This document shows, in pieces, positions 51,855 to 60,457 of a DNA stretch of 64,000 bases. Under the pieces are notes generated by a model, which was given only the letters and a program-made list of their open reading frames with translations, did no database searches and was not told the DNA's origin. The stretch is from the NCBI GenBank assembly GCA_017983635.1, contig JAGOBA010000011.1:87114-151113 (forward strand), written 5' to 3'. Position 1 is the stretch's first letter; each line of letters starts with the position of its first letter. Source of the DNA: Alphaproteobacteria bacterium. Lineage in GTDB: Bacteria; Pseudomonadota; Alphaproteobacteria; Micropepsales; Micropepsaceae. The translations under genes and the position numbers were made by a program.

Positions 51855-53474
51855 CTATTGAACCGCACTTGCTTCACACATCGTCGCGGCTTCCGACCTG
51901 GCGTTGGATCGGCACTCCGCCAATGCCGCTTGCATTTGGGGAACGTCCCCGGCCAAGCGAAGGTAGCGAATGATCTTTGGAAGCAACATCGGCGCGAGCG
52001 CCGGCATGAATCTCTTCAGATTTTGAAGCGTCCCAGCGGCCTCCGCAAAGCGCCCGCGAATTTCAAGCTCCGATGCCGCGAGTTCGAAAACCTCCGGCAC
52101 AATCTGAGGCGCTCTGGTCGCCTTCATGATGTAGCGCAGAGCCTCCTCACTTCGGCCATGATGCTTGGCGATGCGATAGTTCAGCTCGAGCACCGGCACG
52201 AGTATTTCGTCGTTGCCGCGAATTGAAATTCGCTTTGCGATCTGCTCGGCCGCGACCCAGTTGTCGGCGCGAATGGCCTCCCGCCCCTGGTAAGCGAGAT
52301 AGCTTCGATTGGCATCGCCGTTCGGCGCCAAAAACTGCAGCAGATTGGTGGCGGAAACTTCGTTCTCGTCACGAAACTGAGTGATGCCGCGCTCAGGCAG
52401 ACCCTTGTAGTGCGTCTGTATGTGTTCCCGAACGGCCTCACGCCTGTCAGCCGCATCGGGATGCGATTTGAACCAGCTTGCAATCAAGCTCTTTCGCTCG
52501 GCGCAAATCGGGTTGCTGGGATCAAGCCCGTTCGGCTTTGGCTTTCCGACTCCCGGAATGCGGGGGATCGGCAACCAGTCCGTGATTGTTCGCTCAACGG
52601 CCGATTCGGAACCGCAAACTTTGTCGAGCAAAGCCGCGTATCGCTTTTCCTCGTCCTCCAGAACGCCAAAAATTTTGTCGGCACCCTTCGCGCTCATGCC
52701 GGACTGAAGGATGAACTCAATTCCGAGTTCGTCGGCTTCATACTCTTGTGCCCGATCCCAAGCAGGCGCCAAGTACTTGTTGGTCAGCGCGAGGCCGATC
52801 GCGGACCAGGCTATTGTCTTCGCCGCGTCGCCATCATCATACCGTCCGGTAATTCGTGCGATCACCAATCCCGCCGCGGCCACGCGTTCGATCTGCTTGC
52901 GAATTTCTTGCGCTCTGAAGTGATCGTACAAGATGTGCGACGATTCGTGACCAACCAGAAAGTCGAACTCGTCGAAGCTCGTTGTCGCGGCCAACGTGCT
53001 GAGTCCGATGACGATTGCGCCACCCGAGGTCGCATATGCACTGTAACTTCCTTGCGCCTGCTGCAACAATGCCACCAGCTCGCCTTCGGTCGTGGCGGCT
53101 TTGGCGCGCGCTAGAACGCCGATGTCATCAAGGATGATGAATTCGATCGGCGGCGGCTTGATGCCGGGCGTTTGCGCGAGCAGCTTGGTGAGGCGGTCGC
53201 GGATCTTCCCCGTGAGTTCCTGATCCGGGATGACGTAGTTCGAGCCGAGTTCCGACTTTTTTGCAAAGCCCTGTGCCAACGCTGGAATCCGCATGTCCGG
53301 CGCTTCCCCGGCCGTGTTCTCCGCTCGGCGGCGTTCGAACCTTGCGTAGTCGACCGGATTTTCCGCCAGTTTTTCCCAGTTCTTTTTTTCCGCAGCGATG
53401 ACGGCGGTGTTGCCTAGCGACAAGCCGAAACCAAGGACGACAAGGCCGATCGCCCGGCACAGCAACGTGTTCAT
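51855..53474 (-). CDS. M48 family metalloprotease with C-terminal helical repeats
   Basis: A 539-residue exported protein (signal peptide about 1-27, ending VIAAEKK). The zinc site is HESSH at about 176-180, with the third ligand in YEADELG (about 245-251), the pattern of M48 peptidases such as BepA and LoiP. Beyond about 380 the chain is helical and TPR-like (for example SEEALRYIMKATRAP), as in BepA, which degrades misassembled outer-membrane proteins. It is the last gene of an operon with a small secreted protein and a CHASE2 protein. The frame is open upstream, but the ATG at 53474 gives the signal peptide. Confidence 0.88.
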   Translation of the reverse strand: MNTLLCRAIGLVVLGFGLSLGNTAVIAAEKKNWEKLAENPVDYARFERRRAENTAGEAPDMRIPALAQGFAKKSELGSNYVIPDQELTGKIRDRLTKLLAQTPGIKPPPIEFIILDDIGVLARAKAATTEGELVALLQQAQGSYSAYATSGGAIVIGLSTLAATTSFDEFDFLVGHESSHILYDHFRAQEIRKQIERVAAAGLVIARITGRYDDGDAAKTIAWSAIGLALTNKYLAPAWDRAQEYEADELGIEFILQSGMSAKGADKIFGVLEDEEKRYAALLDKVCGSESAVERTITDWLPIPRIPGVGKPKPNGLDPSNPICAERKSLIASWFKSHPDAADRREAVREHIQTHYKGLPERGITQFRDENEVSATNLLQFLAPNGDANRSYLAYQGREAIRADNWVAAEQIAKRISIRGNDEILVPVLELNYRIAKHHGRSEEALRYIMKATRAPQIVPEVFELAASELEIRGRFAEAAGTLQNLKRFMPALAPMLLPKIIRYLRLAGDVPQMQAALAECRSNARSEAATMCEASAVQ

Positions 53475-53482
53475 TTTCGGTC

Positions 53483-53929
53483 CTATCTCGGGCAGGGTGA
53501 TTTGAAGCCCTTCGGAGCGGCGGAAGTACCCGACACGCTTCGTTGGGATCGCGTGGTGAAGGTTCGACGCAAGCAGCTCATTGGTCCGCTTCCCTTCATC
53601 ATGTCGTTCCACCTTTGCGGATCGACCATTTCGACCGCCGACAGGTCGATGAAGTAAGCTTGGCCGTCGTCGATCGTGGGGAAGGAAATCAGCAACATTC
53701 TGTTGTCGGGCCAGATCCCGTCGACCGCGATGTCGGCAACGGATGGCGGCGTGTTCTCCGCGGTCAGAACGGTTTCGGACCTGCTCCCATTCCGCTCGTA
53801 TGTCTGAATCGGATAGGGCGCCACGAACCGCTTGATTTGACCCAGCTCGCCGGACCATGCCGACACATTGCCCACCACGACGGCCAGTGCTGCTAGGAAA
53901 AGACATCTGCGTGAGAGCGGTCTTGCCAT
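53483..53929 (-). CDS. Secreted protein of unknown function in the CHASE2-M48 operon
   Basis: A 148-residue protein with a signal peptide (MARPLSRRCLFLAALAVVVG, cleaved after VSAWS). The mature part has strands such as LLISFPTIDDGQAYFIDLSA and two late cysteines (MSCLRR and the C-terminal SPCPR). I recognise no family. It lies 17 bases after the CHASE2 gene and eight before the M48 gene, so it is probably a functional partner in the periplasm. Confidence 0.75.
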   Translation of the reverse strand: MARPLSRRCLFLAALAVVVGNVSAWSGELGQIKRFVAPYPIQTYERNGSRSETVLTAENTPPSVADIAVDGIWPDNRMLLISFPTIDDGQAYFIDLSAVEMVDPQRWNDMMKGSGPMSCLRRTFTTRSQRSVSGTSAAPKGFKSPCPR

Positions 53930-53946
53930 GGTGTGTATCCTCGGGT

Positions 53947-55350
53947 TCAGTTCGGCCCAAACAGTACTGTACGAAGCTCTTTGCCCGCGCCCGTGAAGAA
54001 CGCGATTCCGGAAATGGCGATTACGCCGCCCCAGTTGTACGGCGCCAAATAAAACTGCGTCAGGAATGCCGTCAGAAGCGCCGTTGACGTCAGCGAGAAC
54101 ACCAGCCACACCGCTGCGCGGGCGGCCAGGAGTCGAAAGGCGCTTGTTCGCGACTGCCGGGCCCCAATGTCGGGGCGAAACATGATGCCACCACCGGTCA
54201 GCATCGCGAAAATCAGCAAGAACTGGAGCACATCAATCCAGGGCGATGCGTGGAGAAAGTGACCGTCGAATGTCAACAAGTTGTCCAGGGCCATTGCATG
54301 CTGAAACACACCAGGCAGCTGGCCATGCACGGGCGAAACGACGGTGTCACTCGACGCGTCTCCGCTGACGCCCAGAAACACATACTTGCCGCGCAGTTTT
54401 TCGGCATCGTTTCGCGTGTAAAGCTCGCCAGCTATGTAAGGCTCGTGAAACTCGCATGGTTGAATCCGATCCCAACCCCCAGGGCCACGGAAGCTGCGCT
54501 CTCCAAGCACTTTTCCAAGCAGGCCGACAGTGACGGTGCTCAAGAAGCCCGAGAATCGGCTGCGGGCATCGTCGAAAATCGGTGCGCAGTTTGCCTCGGC
54601 GGGGTGGGCGCTCCGTTTGATCGTGTTGCCCCAAACGAGCAACATCTCGCCGTTCGCGGCTCGGAGGATCGGACGATGCAACCGGACATTTGCCGGCGCG
54701 GGGTCAGCGGTAAGTTCGTAAAGCGCAGCACTGCCTTGGGGCGCACCTGTTGAGCTGAAAACGGGATAGTGATTCGCCTCGGCGAAGAACTCCACGGAGG
54801 TCTGCATGATCCGCGTCGGAAACTGCTTTGCGCGCTGTGGGTCGGTCGGAAGGCTCTTGAGAGGCTCTATCAGGGGCGACGCCGGCGATGACAGCGATGC
54901 AAACACGATCGGTGGGCTGTTGGGCGGGAGGCTGGCGAAGAATTCTTTGAACTGGGTAGCGCCCGTTTTTTTCAGCGGGTCGGTGTCGGGGATGTCGGTG
55001 TCGTAGAGAATGTCGACAAACAGCGCCTTCGGTTGGGCCGCCAAGATCGTTTTGATCAGATCAATGTGTTCGTCAAAGTTGATCGGCCATGTCGTGCTTT
55101 GACGTGGCCAAACTTGGTTGTTCTGGCGATCGCGAGCAACAAGATTGTTCTGATCGATGAGCACGACGCTAATGACGTCTCGCGCGCTGGACTCGTACAC
55201 TGTTGGATATAGGCGCAAGAAAATCTCTTCCGACGCACGATCGGCCGCCGACGACATTCCGAAGGGGTCAAGCCGCAACACGCCAAACCAAACCGCCGCT
55301 TGCACCAAGGCGGTGACAACGAGGATCAGCGCGGCCCGCCCTACGTGCAT
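53947..55350 (-). CDS. CHASE2 domain membrane protein without output domain
   Basis: A 467-residue inner-membrane protein. An N-terminal segment (about 6-26) is followed by a CHASE2 extracytoplasmic sensor (about 30-345; VISVVLIDQNNL, ALFVDILYDTDIPDT, LRGKYVFLGVSGDASSDTV, and GVFQHAMALDNLL are typical). Three C-terminal membrane helices follow (about 375-395, 405-428, 437-455). CHASE2 normally feeds a kinase, cyclase or Ser/Thr kinase domain, but here the protein ends 12 residues after the last helix. The signal must therefore pass to another protein, possibly the co-transcribed M48 protease. Confidence 0.88.
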   Translation of the reverse strand: MHVGRAALILVVTALVQAAVWFGVLRLDPFGMSSAADRASEEIFLRLYPTVYESSARDVISVVLIDQNNLVARDRQNNQVWPRQSTTWPINFDEHIDLIKTILAAQPKALFVDILYDTDIPDTDPLKKTGATQFKEFFASLPPNSPPIVFASLSSPASPLIEPLKSLPTDPQRAKQFPTRIMQTSVEFFAEANHYPVFSSTGAPQGSAALYELTADPAPANVRLHRPILRAANGEMLLVWGNTIKRSAHPAEANCAPIFDDARSRFSGFLSTVTVGLLGKVLGERSFRGPGGWDRIQPCEFHEPYIAGELYTRNDAEKLRGKYVFLGVSGDASSDTVVSPVHGQLPGVFQHAMALDNLLTFDGHFLHASPWIDVLQFLLIFAMLTGGGIMFRPDIGARQSRTSAFRLLAARAAVWLVFSLTSTALLTAFLTQFYLAPYNWGGVIAISGIAFFTGAGKELRTVLFGPN

Positions 55351-55907
55351 CTCAGCGTCTCAGCGACGCGCCAAAGCCGAGTAAGGGCAGAGGGCGGAAG
55401 CATTCTTGGATTCTCGTTGGAGAGTTTGCGGTTACATACTCTTGGTTCGCTGCCAATTCTGTCAAGTTCTTCGCTCCCTTGTGCATACTGTTTCAGGTTT
55501 CTTGTGGCGCGACTGGCACTGATGTTTCGCGCAGATGGCGAGCATGGACAGTGCTTGTTCTCCAACGCGCTGCAGAAGATCAACAAGTCGGCGAGGAGCG
55601 ACGGCGTCATAAGCGCAGCGCGAGCCAGAGGGCGGTGGAGGACAGCGCGCCGAGGATGAGGCGCCGAATCGACCGCATACGGGTTTGCGCGGACGGTGTC
55701 CCCTGGCATTGGCGTGCACGATTCGGGCGATGTGCCCGCCCCGAACGACGAGCAGACGGTTTGTCGGCTCCCGGCGTCCTGGCTGCCGTCTCTAGGGTAT
55801 TGCTCATTTCCCCTGATTGGCGAACCGTGCGCACGCGTTGGGGGACATTGCTTGCGTCGCTTTGATTGCTTGCGCTACTTTTTTACTCACAAGCCTGGAG
55901 AGGAACT
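55351..55907. other. 557-base gap upstream of the CHASE2 operon
   Basis: It must hold the promoters of the CHASE2 operon (minus) and of the 169-residue secreted protein (plus). Apart from the gene fragment at 55718-55772, I see only open frames without start or composition support. Confidence 0.6.
55718..55772 (+). pseudogene. Short degenerate fragment related to the 110-residue protein gene
   Basis: CACGATTCGGGCGATGTGCC and the following bases match the segment of the gene at 57000 that encodes DDSGDMPDPGDEQTV, with several substitutions over about 55 bases. It is preceded by a GTGTCCCCTGGCATT word like those near the other copies. It is an older remnant than the copy at 51545. Confidence 0.65.
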
Positions 55908-56417
55908 ATGCGCTACTTGGTACTGGGTGCGCTTGCGCTCTCGCTGCTTTGCGACGGCGCCATCGCGGCGAGCGACCGCGACACGTTCCTGCGATCGTTG
56001 AACGGCACGTGGAAAGGCACCTACTGCCAGGGTGCGGGAACAACGACGTACCATTTCGCTACAGACAGAGCTGATCCCTGGGTCGGCGAGGATTTTTGCC
56101 GGATCATCTGCGGTGGATTGGACTACCGCATTCAAAGTGTGGACGCGGCTGCGAAGTCAATCACTTTGGCGGGAAGCATCCCAAGCCAAAGCTACTCCAT
56201 AACCTTTGTACAGCAACCTGACGGCAGTCTCGCCGGCACTTACCACGGACACTCGCGCTGCAGAACAGCTCAAATTTCGAAGGTTTCTTCCCGTGTAGCA
56301 GTCGGGAAGAAGCCGCCGCCGCCGCCGCCCGCTAGCAACGGCCGTTGTTACAAGGAATGTCAGCCGGTGCGAGACGGCCCGTACATCAAGCAATCCTGCC
56401 GAACCTTCTGTTATTGA
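55908..56417 (+). CDS. Secreted Cys-rich small protein
   Basis: A 169-residue protein with a signal peptide (MRYLVLGALALSLLCDGAIA) and a mature beta-rich domain (LNGTWKGTYCQGAG, SYSITFVQQPDGSLAGTYHG). A Pro run (KKPPPPPPP) links to a short tail with four cysteines (GRCYKECQPV and CRTFCY). GGAGAGGAACT precedes the ATG. Fold and role are unknown; it may be an exported effector or an envelope protein. Confidence 0.7.
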   Translation: MRYLVLGALALSLLCDGAIAASDRDTFLRSLNGTWKGTYCQGAGTTTYHFATDRADPWVGEDFCRIICGGLDYRIQSVDAAAKSITLAGSIPSQSYSITFVQQPDGSLAGTYHGHSRCRTAQISKVSSRVAVGKKPPPPPPASNGRCYKECQPVRDGPYIKQSCRTFCY

Positions 56418-56999
56418 CGCGGATGGCTTGATCGCTCGGGAGGCGTTCGCGAAGCCGAGCGCCGGGTGTTGCGAAGGCGGGCGGGCTCGCGCGGGTGGCT
56501 TGCGACTTTCGTCAACAAGGACAGTCGGAGTCGGTTATGCGTCGTGCCGGCTGGTGCGGAATGTGTCATGCCGATCGGCGAAATTGGAAGGCACCTCGGC
56601 ACCCGTTGGATTCGCTAGAGTGATCTGGAAGGAAATGCATTCGGGGCTTGTAGATCTGCATGGTTGAATTCAGCGCAGCAGGTGTGTGAGGGCATCGTTC
56701 CTCCGGACTTGAATTCGCTCAGGATGTCGCGAAGGTCTCAACCCGCGGACTGAATGCCGTAATAGATCAGCGTCAGGCCGATGGTGTTGGCCGCGCCGAA
56801 CCCCAATTCTCTTCAGAGCGCGGTGGCGAGCAGGAAAAAGAGCAGCGCTTTGTTGAGGTCGCGGAGGTGCGTGAACATCGGCTGCCGCAGGTTCGGGTGA
56901 AGGCGGGGGCACTATGGCATTGCGGGGTGTGCGCGGCTATCGTTCTTAGACGTCGTGCTGTTGGTCGCCGCGACGCGGCAAATCTTCGTGGGAGGTGCC
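56418..56999. other. 582-base gap with a CAAX-protease gene fragment
   Basis: No gene is evident. It contains the 71-base copy of the CAAX protease 3' end at 56728-56798 and, in its last 50 bases, the ribosome site (GGGAGG at 56990) and presumed promoter of the 110-residue protein gene. Confidence 0.6.
56728..56798 (-). pseudogene. 71-base copy of the 3' end of the CAAX protease gene
   Basis: Identical to 60448-60518 at 70 of 71 positions. On the minus strand it encodes GAANTIGLTLIYYGIQSAG and the stop, the end of the CPBP protease. Nothing else of that gene is present. It is a very recent partial duplication. Confidence 0.9.
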
Positions 57000-57332
57000 A
57001 TGCTCAATCGATGTGCGGTCATCATTCGTCCGGCGCAGCCGTTTCTCGACTGGGCTGCGGCGCTTGACGATTCGGGCGATATGCCCGACCCGGGCGACGA
57101 GCAGACGGTCTATCTGCTCCCCGATCTCGCCGACGGCGGCGACATCGATGAGATGATCGCCGAGGCGTTCGACATCATGTTCGAAAACGAACTTGGGGCG
57201 TGGCACACGCACGAGCCCGATTGGCCAAAACCCCGAACGCTTGCCATGTTCAAGCAGTGGTTCACGATCGAGGTGCACTCGGTGATTCAGGATTTGGTCC
57301 AGGGGCCGCTGGTGGATGATGAGCTGGAATGA
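57000..57332 (+). CDS. Conserved 110-residue protein of unknown function (intact copy)
   Basis: A small acidic cytosolic protein: RCAVIIRPAQPFLDWAAALD, EQTVYLLPDLADGGDIDEM, then a helix and ELGAWHTHEPDWPK, FKQWFTIEVHSVIQDL. I believe it belongs to a small uncharacterised family with the same RP.QPFLDW...EFHS pattern. The ATG follows GGGAGG. A truncated copy (51545) and a short remnant (55718) lie upstream, and this is the only copy with both ends. Confidence 0.78.
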   Translation: MLNRCAVIIRPAQPFLDWAAALDDSGDMPDPGDEQTVYLLPDLADGGDIDEMIAEAFDIMFENELGAWHTHEPDWPKPRTLAMFKQWFTIEVHSVIQDLVQGPLVDDELE

Positions 57333-57443
57333 GGGCGAATTTGTCGTATGTCCCTGGATTACAGAAGGAAGGTCGCGTTCTGCGGCTACTGGTGGCGCTC
57401 GGCCCGCGTTGGACCGTCAGTGCAACTTAGCGCCTGAGCGCGA

Positions 57444-57716
57444 TCATCGATTGGGATGCGGGCAGCCTTCCATTTGCAAAATATAGCGCCCAGACTTGGC
57501 AATCTCCGTTTCGACGACGGGATGGGCCCGTTCGCTGTGGCAGAAATTGCAGCGTTCGGATTTGAGCGCCTCCGCTGTTTCGCCAATCGATTCCAGGAAT
57601 GCGCGGGCATGGCGCAGCGCAGTTTCCTTGTTGCTGCCGCTGGGCAGGAATACGTCAAAGTGAATCGTTTTTCCCGCCTTGGACGTGGCGTAGGTGTCGT
57701 ACACATCGATGTTCAT
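57444..57716 (-). CDS. DUF2024 family protein
   Basis: A 90-residue protein: MNIDVYDTYATSKAGKTIHF, VFLPSGSNKETALRHARAFL, and CNFCHSE with HPVVETEIAKSGRYIL. The CxxC-H cluster could bind a metal. The function of DUF2024 is unknown. GAAGG lies eight bases before its ATG. A longer apparent ORF joins it in frame to the protoglobin sequence, but only because of the frameshift there. Confidence 0.85.
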   Translation of the reverse strand: MNIDVYDTYATSKAGKTIHFDVFLPSGSNKETALRHARAFLESIGETAEALKSERCNFCHSERAHPVVETEIAKSGRYILQMEGCPHPNR

Positions 57717-57726
57717 CGTTGCACCT

Positions 57727-58373
57727 TCAGAAGTCGCCGTCTTTGGCGTAAGGCCGCGCCCACAGAATCGCTTGCAACAGCACCGCCTTCGTCCACGCCG
57801 CATGCATCGCTTCGACGGCGTCCGGCGCAGCGCCCGTTTGGCGAGGAACGGCTTCATCGTCACCGAAATCGGTATGGCGAGCGCCAAGAGCTGGCTCATC
57901 GGAATATGCGGCGCCGCCGTGACGCCATCGGTCTTGTTCTTGCCCATGCGGTGATGGCGCTTGCCGATCTCGTCTTGATAGGCAAGCCACGCGGCATCGT
58001 AGTCGGCACGGCAGGTGTCCAAGATCCATTGGCCGAAGCGCTTGCGCACCGCGTCCAGATAGGCGCCCACGGGCTCGCCGGCCGGCGTCGAGAAATAGCG
58101 CAGCAAATGCGGATTGCCGCCAACGAAACCGTACCAGACATCAAGGATCGACTCGGCCTGGGGCTTCAACCCATCATGCGCGCGCTTCAGCGCGGCGACA
58201 TCGTCGGGGCCGAACAAGAGCGAGGCCTTGAGCTCCTCGAATTGCGTCTTCGTGACGGGCGATGGCGGCAGGGTTGGGTCATTGAGGCGGTAGCCGGGAA
58301 TGGCGGACACGGGCGCGCGCTCCTTGTTCAGAGGGGTGGATCTTGATAGCGTCGAGTCGATATCAGTTTGCAT
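57727..58373 (-). pseudogene. Protoglobin with a single frameshift
   Basis: The first 175 residues (from MQTDID, with IPGYRLNDPTLPPSP and VWYGFVGGNPHLLRYFS) are a single-domain protoglobin, a haem protein binding O2, CO or NO. After ISVTMKPFLAKR the frame changes at about 57833-57835, a CCC run on the plus strand. The expected C-terminus (GAAPDAVEAMHAAWTKAVLL, then WARPYAKDGDF) continues in the next frame to a stop at 57727. One missing base explains it. It could be an inactivating mutation, a sequencing error or programmed slippage. Confidence 0.85.
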
Positions 58374-58384
58374 TGGCGTGATCA

Positions 58385-58960
58385 ATGAAAAAGAGCGACT
58401 CGCTACCATCTGGCGCCGCCCTCCGCGCGGCGCATCTCATCGAGCGGCTCGGGCGGCTGTTGCGCGCCGGCGATCATGCGACCGGATTGAACCCGGCGCA
58501 GGCCGAAGCGTTGCGCTATCTCGCGCGCGCCAACCGCTTTTCGCGCACGCCCGCGGCGCTGGCGGACTATCTGAGCTCCACGCGGGGAACGGTCTCGCAG
58601 ACCTTGCTGTCGCTGGAAGCGAAAGGGTTGGTCGAGCGTCAGGCGAATGCGCGCGACGGCCGGTCCGTCATGCTCGCGCTCACGAAATCGGGCTTGAAGT
58701 TTCTGGACGAAGATCCGGTCAGGGCATTGGCGAAGACGATCGATGCCACCGGCGCCGACGCGCGCCTCGCCGACGAACTTGAGGCAGGCTTGCGCGCCGC
58801 GATCGCTGAGCGCGGCGGCCGCGCCTTCGGCGCCTGCCACACCTGCCGCCACTTCCGCCGCAACCAGCGCAGCGCCGCGGCCCCCCATCACTGCGCCTTG
58901 CTGGACGAACCGCTGAGCGCAGCGGATGCGGTTGCGATCTGCTTGGAGCACTCCGCATAG
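58385..58960 (+). CDS. MarR-family regulator with C-terminal cysteine cluster
   Basis: A 191-residue protein. The winged helix (about 15-105) has ALADYLSSTRGTVSQTLLSL as recognition region and a wing ending RDGRSVMLALT. A C-terminal extension holds CHTCRHF (about 148-154) and HHCALLDEPL (about 167-176), a likely Zn or Fe-S site that suggests redox or NO sensing. It is divergent from the protoglobin gene with only 11 bases between start codons, so it probably controls that gene and DUF2024. Confidence 0.85.
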   Translation: MKKSDSLPSGAALRAAHLIERLGRLLRAGDHATGLNPAQAEALRYLARANRFSRTPAALADYLSSTRGTVSQTLLSLEAKGLVERQANARDGRSVMLALTKSGLKFLDEDPVRALAKTIDATGADARLADELEAGLRAAIAERGGRAFGACHTCRHFRRNQRSAAAPHHCALLDEPLSAADAVAICLEHSA

Positions 58961-58981
58961 GGAACCGGGCAGCCGTTCGGG

Positions 58982-59572
58982 TCAGCGGCTTGCAATGCAC
59001 TCACCGCGGAGCGCCAACAAGACGTTGGGCACGTCTTCTTTGACCGACGACAACGCAAGAGAAGGGGGAATCCAACTGCGCGGCGACAGCAGTGCCGTGT
59101 AGGAGAGTCGCGTTGCCGCGCCACCCTTCATGCTCTCAAGCCGCCACTCGCCTTCCGATCTCGCGAGGTCGCCGTCGGTTCGCTTGAAGCGAAGGCGGGT
59201 CGGCGGTTCGTAATCGGAGCGGAATACGTTGCGCACCGTCGGCAGATACCACGCCCAATCAACGACGTGCTCGCGAATGTCCCAGGCGCCCCCGGGATCG
59301 GACTCGAGCACGCGGCAACTGATAAGACCCGGCAAAAAGCGGGGCGCGCGTGCGCAATCCGTCATCACGCTCCACACCGACCGCGGCGGCGCCGCGATGT
59401 CGATGACAGCCGAGACGCGCGCAGCCTCTTGGCCTTCGTCGACGGTAGCCTCGACCAGCACTTCACCGGCGGCCAGTTTGGCTTCCTCGGCCGCGCCGAC
59501 TTTCATTCCGGCGGATGCGGCGGACGTCAAAAGAGCGGAAAGCAGAATGGTCAGGGAGGCGACACCACGCAT
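58982..59572 (-). CDS. Exported SRPBCC-fold protein
   Basis: A 196-residue protein with a signal peptide (about 1-21) and a START/SRPBCC ligand-binding fold: VSAVIDIAAPPRSVWSVMTD, FLPGLISCRVLES, and a late helix VKEDVPNVLLALR. These proteins hold hydrophobic ligands in a deep pocket; the ligand is unknown. It converges on the MarR gene 21 bases away. Confidence 0.83.
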   Translation of the reverse strand: MRGVASLTILLSALLTSAASAGMKVGAAEEAKLAAGEVLVEATVDEGQEAARVSAVIDIAAPPRSVWSVMTDCARAPRFLPGLISCRVLESDPGGAWDIREHVVDWAWYLPTVRNVFRSDYEPPTRLRFKRTDGDLARSEGEWRLESMKGGAATRLSYTALLSPRSWIPPSLALSSVKEDVPNVLLALRGECIASR

Positions 59573-59760
59573 CGGCTCAATCTCGCTGATAAGACGCGAT
59601 CAGGCTTACGCCCTTCAGTATCCGGCAAAACCTCACACTGGCGTGATGCGCTCGTGATTGATTGACCGCCGGCACCCGGCACAAAGCCTGGCGAAGTTCC
59701 GTTTCGCCGCCAGTCATGATACGCCACGCTCTTGGGCGCGTACGCGCTGCGGGGGTTTTC

Positions 59761-60183
59761 ATGAAAGCACTATCTCTATTGTTGCTGCGTGTGTCGACCG
59801 GTTTGCTGCTGGTCATTTGGGGATTGATCAAAGTGATGGCGCCGACGGCTGCGGTCGGTGTCTCGAACAAATACTATTCCGGCGTGCTGAGCGCCGCCGA
59901 TCTGCAAATGCCCTTGGGTGCGGCAGAGGTGGCGCTGGGCGCGGCCGTGGTGCTCGGCTTGCTTCGAACGATCGTCTATCCCTTGCAGACCCTTGTCCTT
60001 GGCCTCGGCGTTGCGGCCATCTGGAAGTACATCGCCGATCCGTTCGGCATGTATTTGTTGACCGAGGAGACGCGTCAGGTCTTGTTTTTTCCGTCGAGCA
60101 CGGTGTTCATCGCGTCGCTGGTTCTGCTGGCGTTTCGGGAGCATGACACCATCACGCTCGACGCGGCGATCGGGCGGCGTTAG
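59761..60183 (+). CDS. DoxX-like small membrane protein
   Basis: A 140-residue protein with four hydrophobic segments (about 3-23, 49-67, 73-90, 104-122). The RVSTGLLLVIWGLIKV opening and the short loops resemble DoxX/DUF6041-like quinone-related membrane proteins. The relation is tentative. A G-rich ribosome site precedes the ATG; the frame is open 33 codons upstream. Confidence 0.7.
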   Translation: MKALSLLLLRVSTGLLLVIWGLIKVMAPTAAVGVSNKYYSGVLSAADLQMPLGAAEVALGAAVVLGLLRTIVYPLQTLVLGLGVAAIWKYIADPFGMYLLTEETRQVLFFPSSTVFIASLVLLAFREHDTITLDAAIGRR

Positions 60184-60457
60184 ACGCACTCGTTCACCTG
60201 GCACGCGCCCCGTTTGGCATATCGCGGCGAAGCCCTTCATACTCCGCTCCCGGCGAATTGAGGGGACATGGAGAGTTCGGGGACACGCAATGAACCGTCG
60301 TGATGGTGCGAGTGGGCTTTGCATCCCGTTCCCGCTCTGGGACGCCGATCTGCCGGGTGTTGAGTCCATTTGCGGGTGTCGTTGTGCCCTGGGTGGCCGG
60401 GTCAACCCCGGCTATGACGACTTTGTACGGACACGGTCCTAGGTTTGCGCGAAGGTC

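Noticed and set aside
51494..51973. Intact 159-residue protein gene at the truncated copy
   Set aside because: The open frame starts in repeated sequence and ends in antisense of the M48 gene; only the middle 91 codons match the intact gene.
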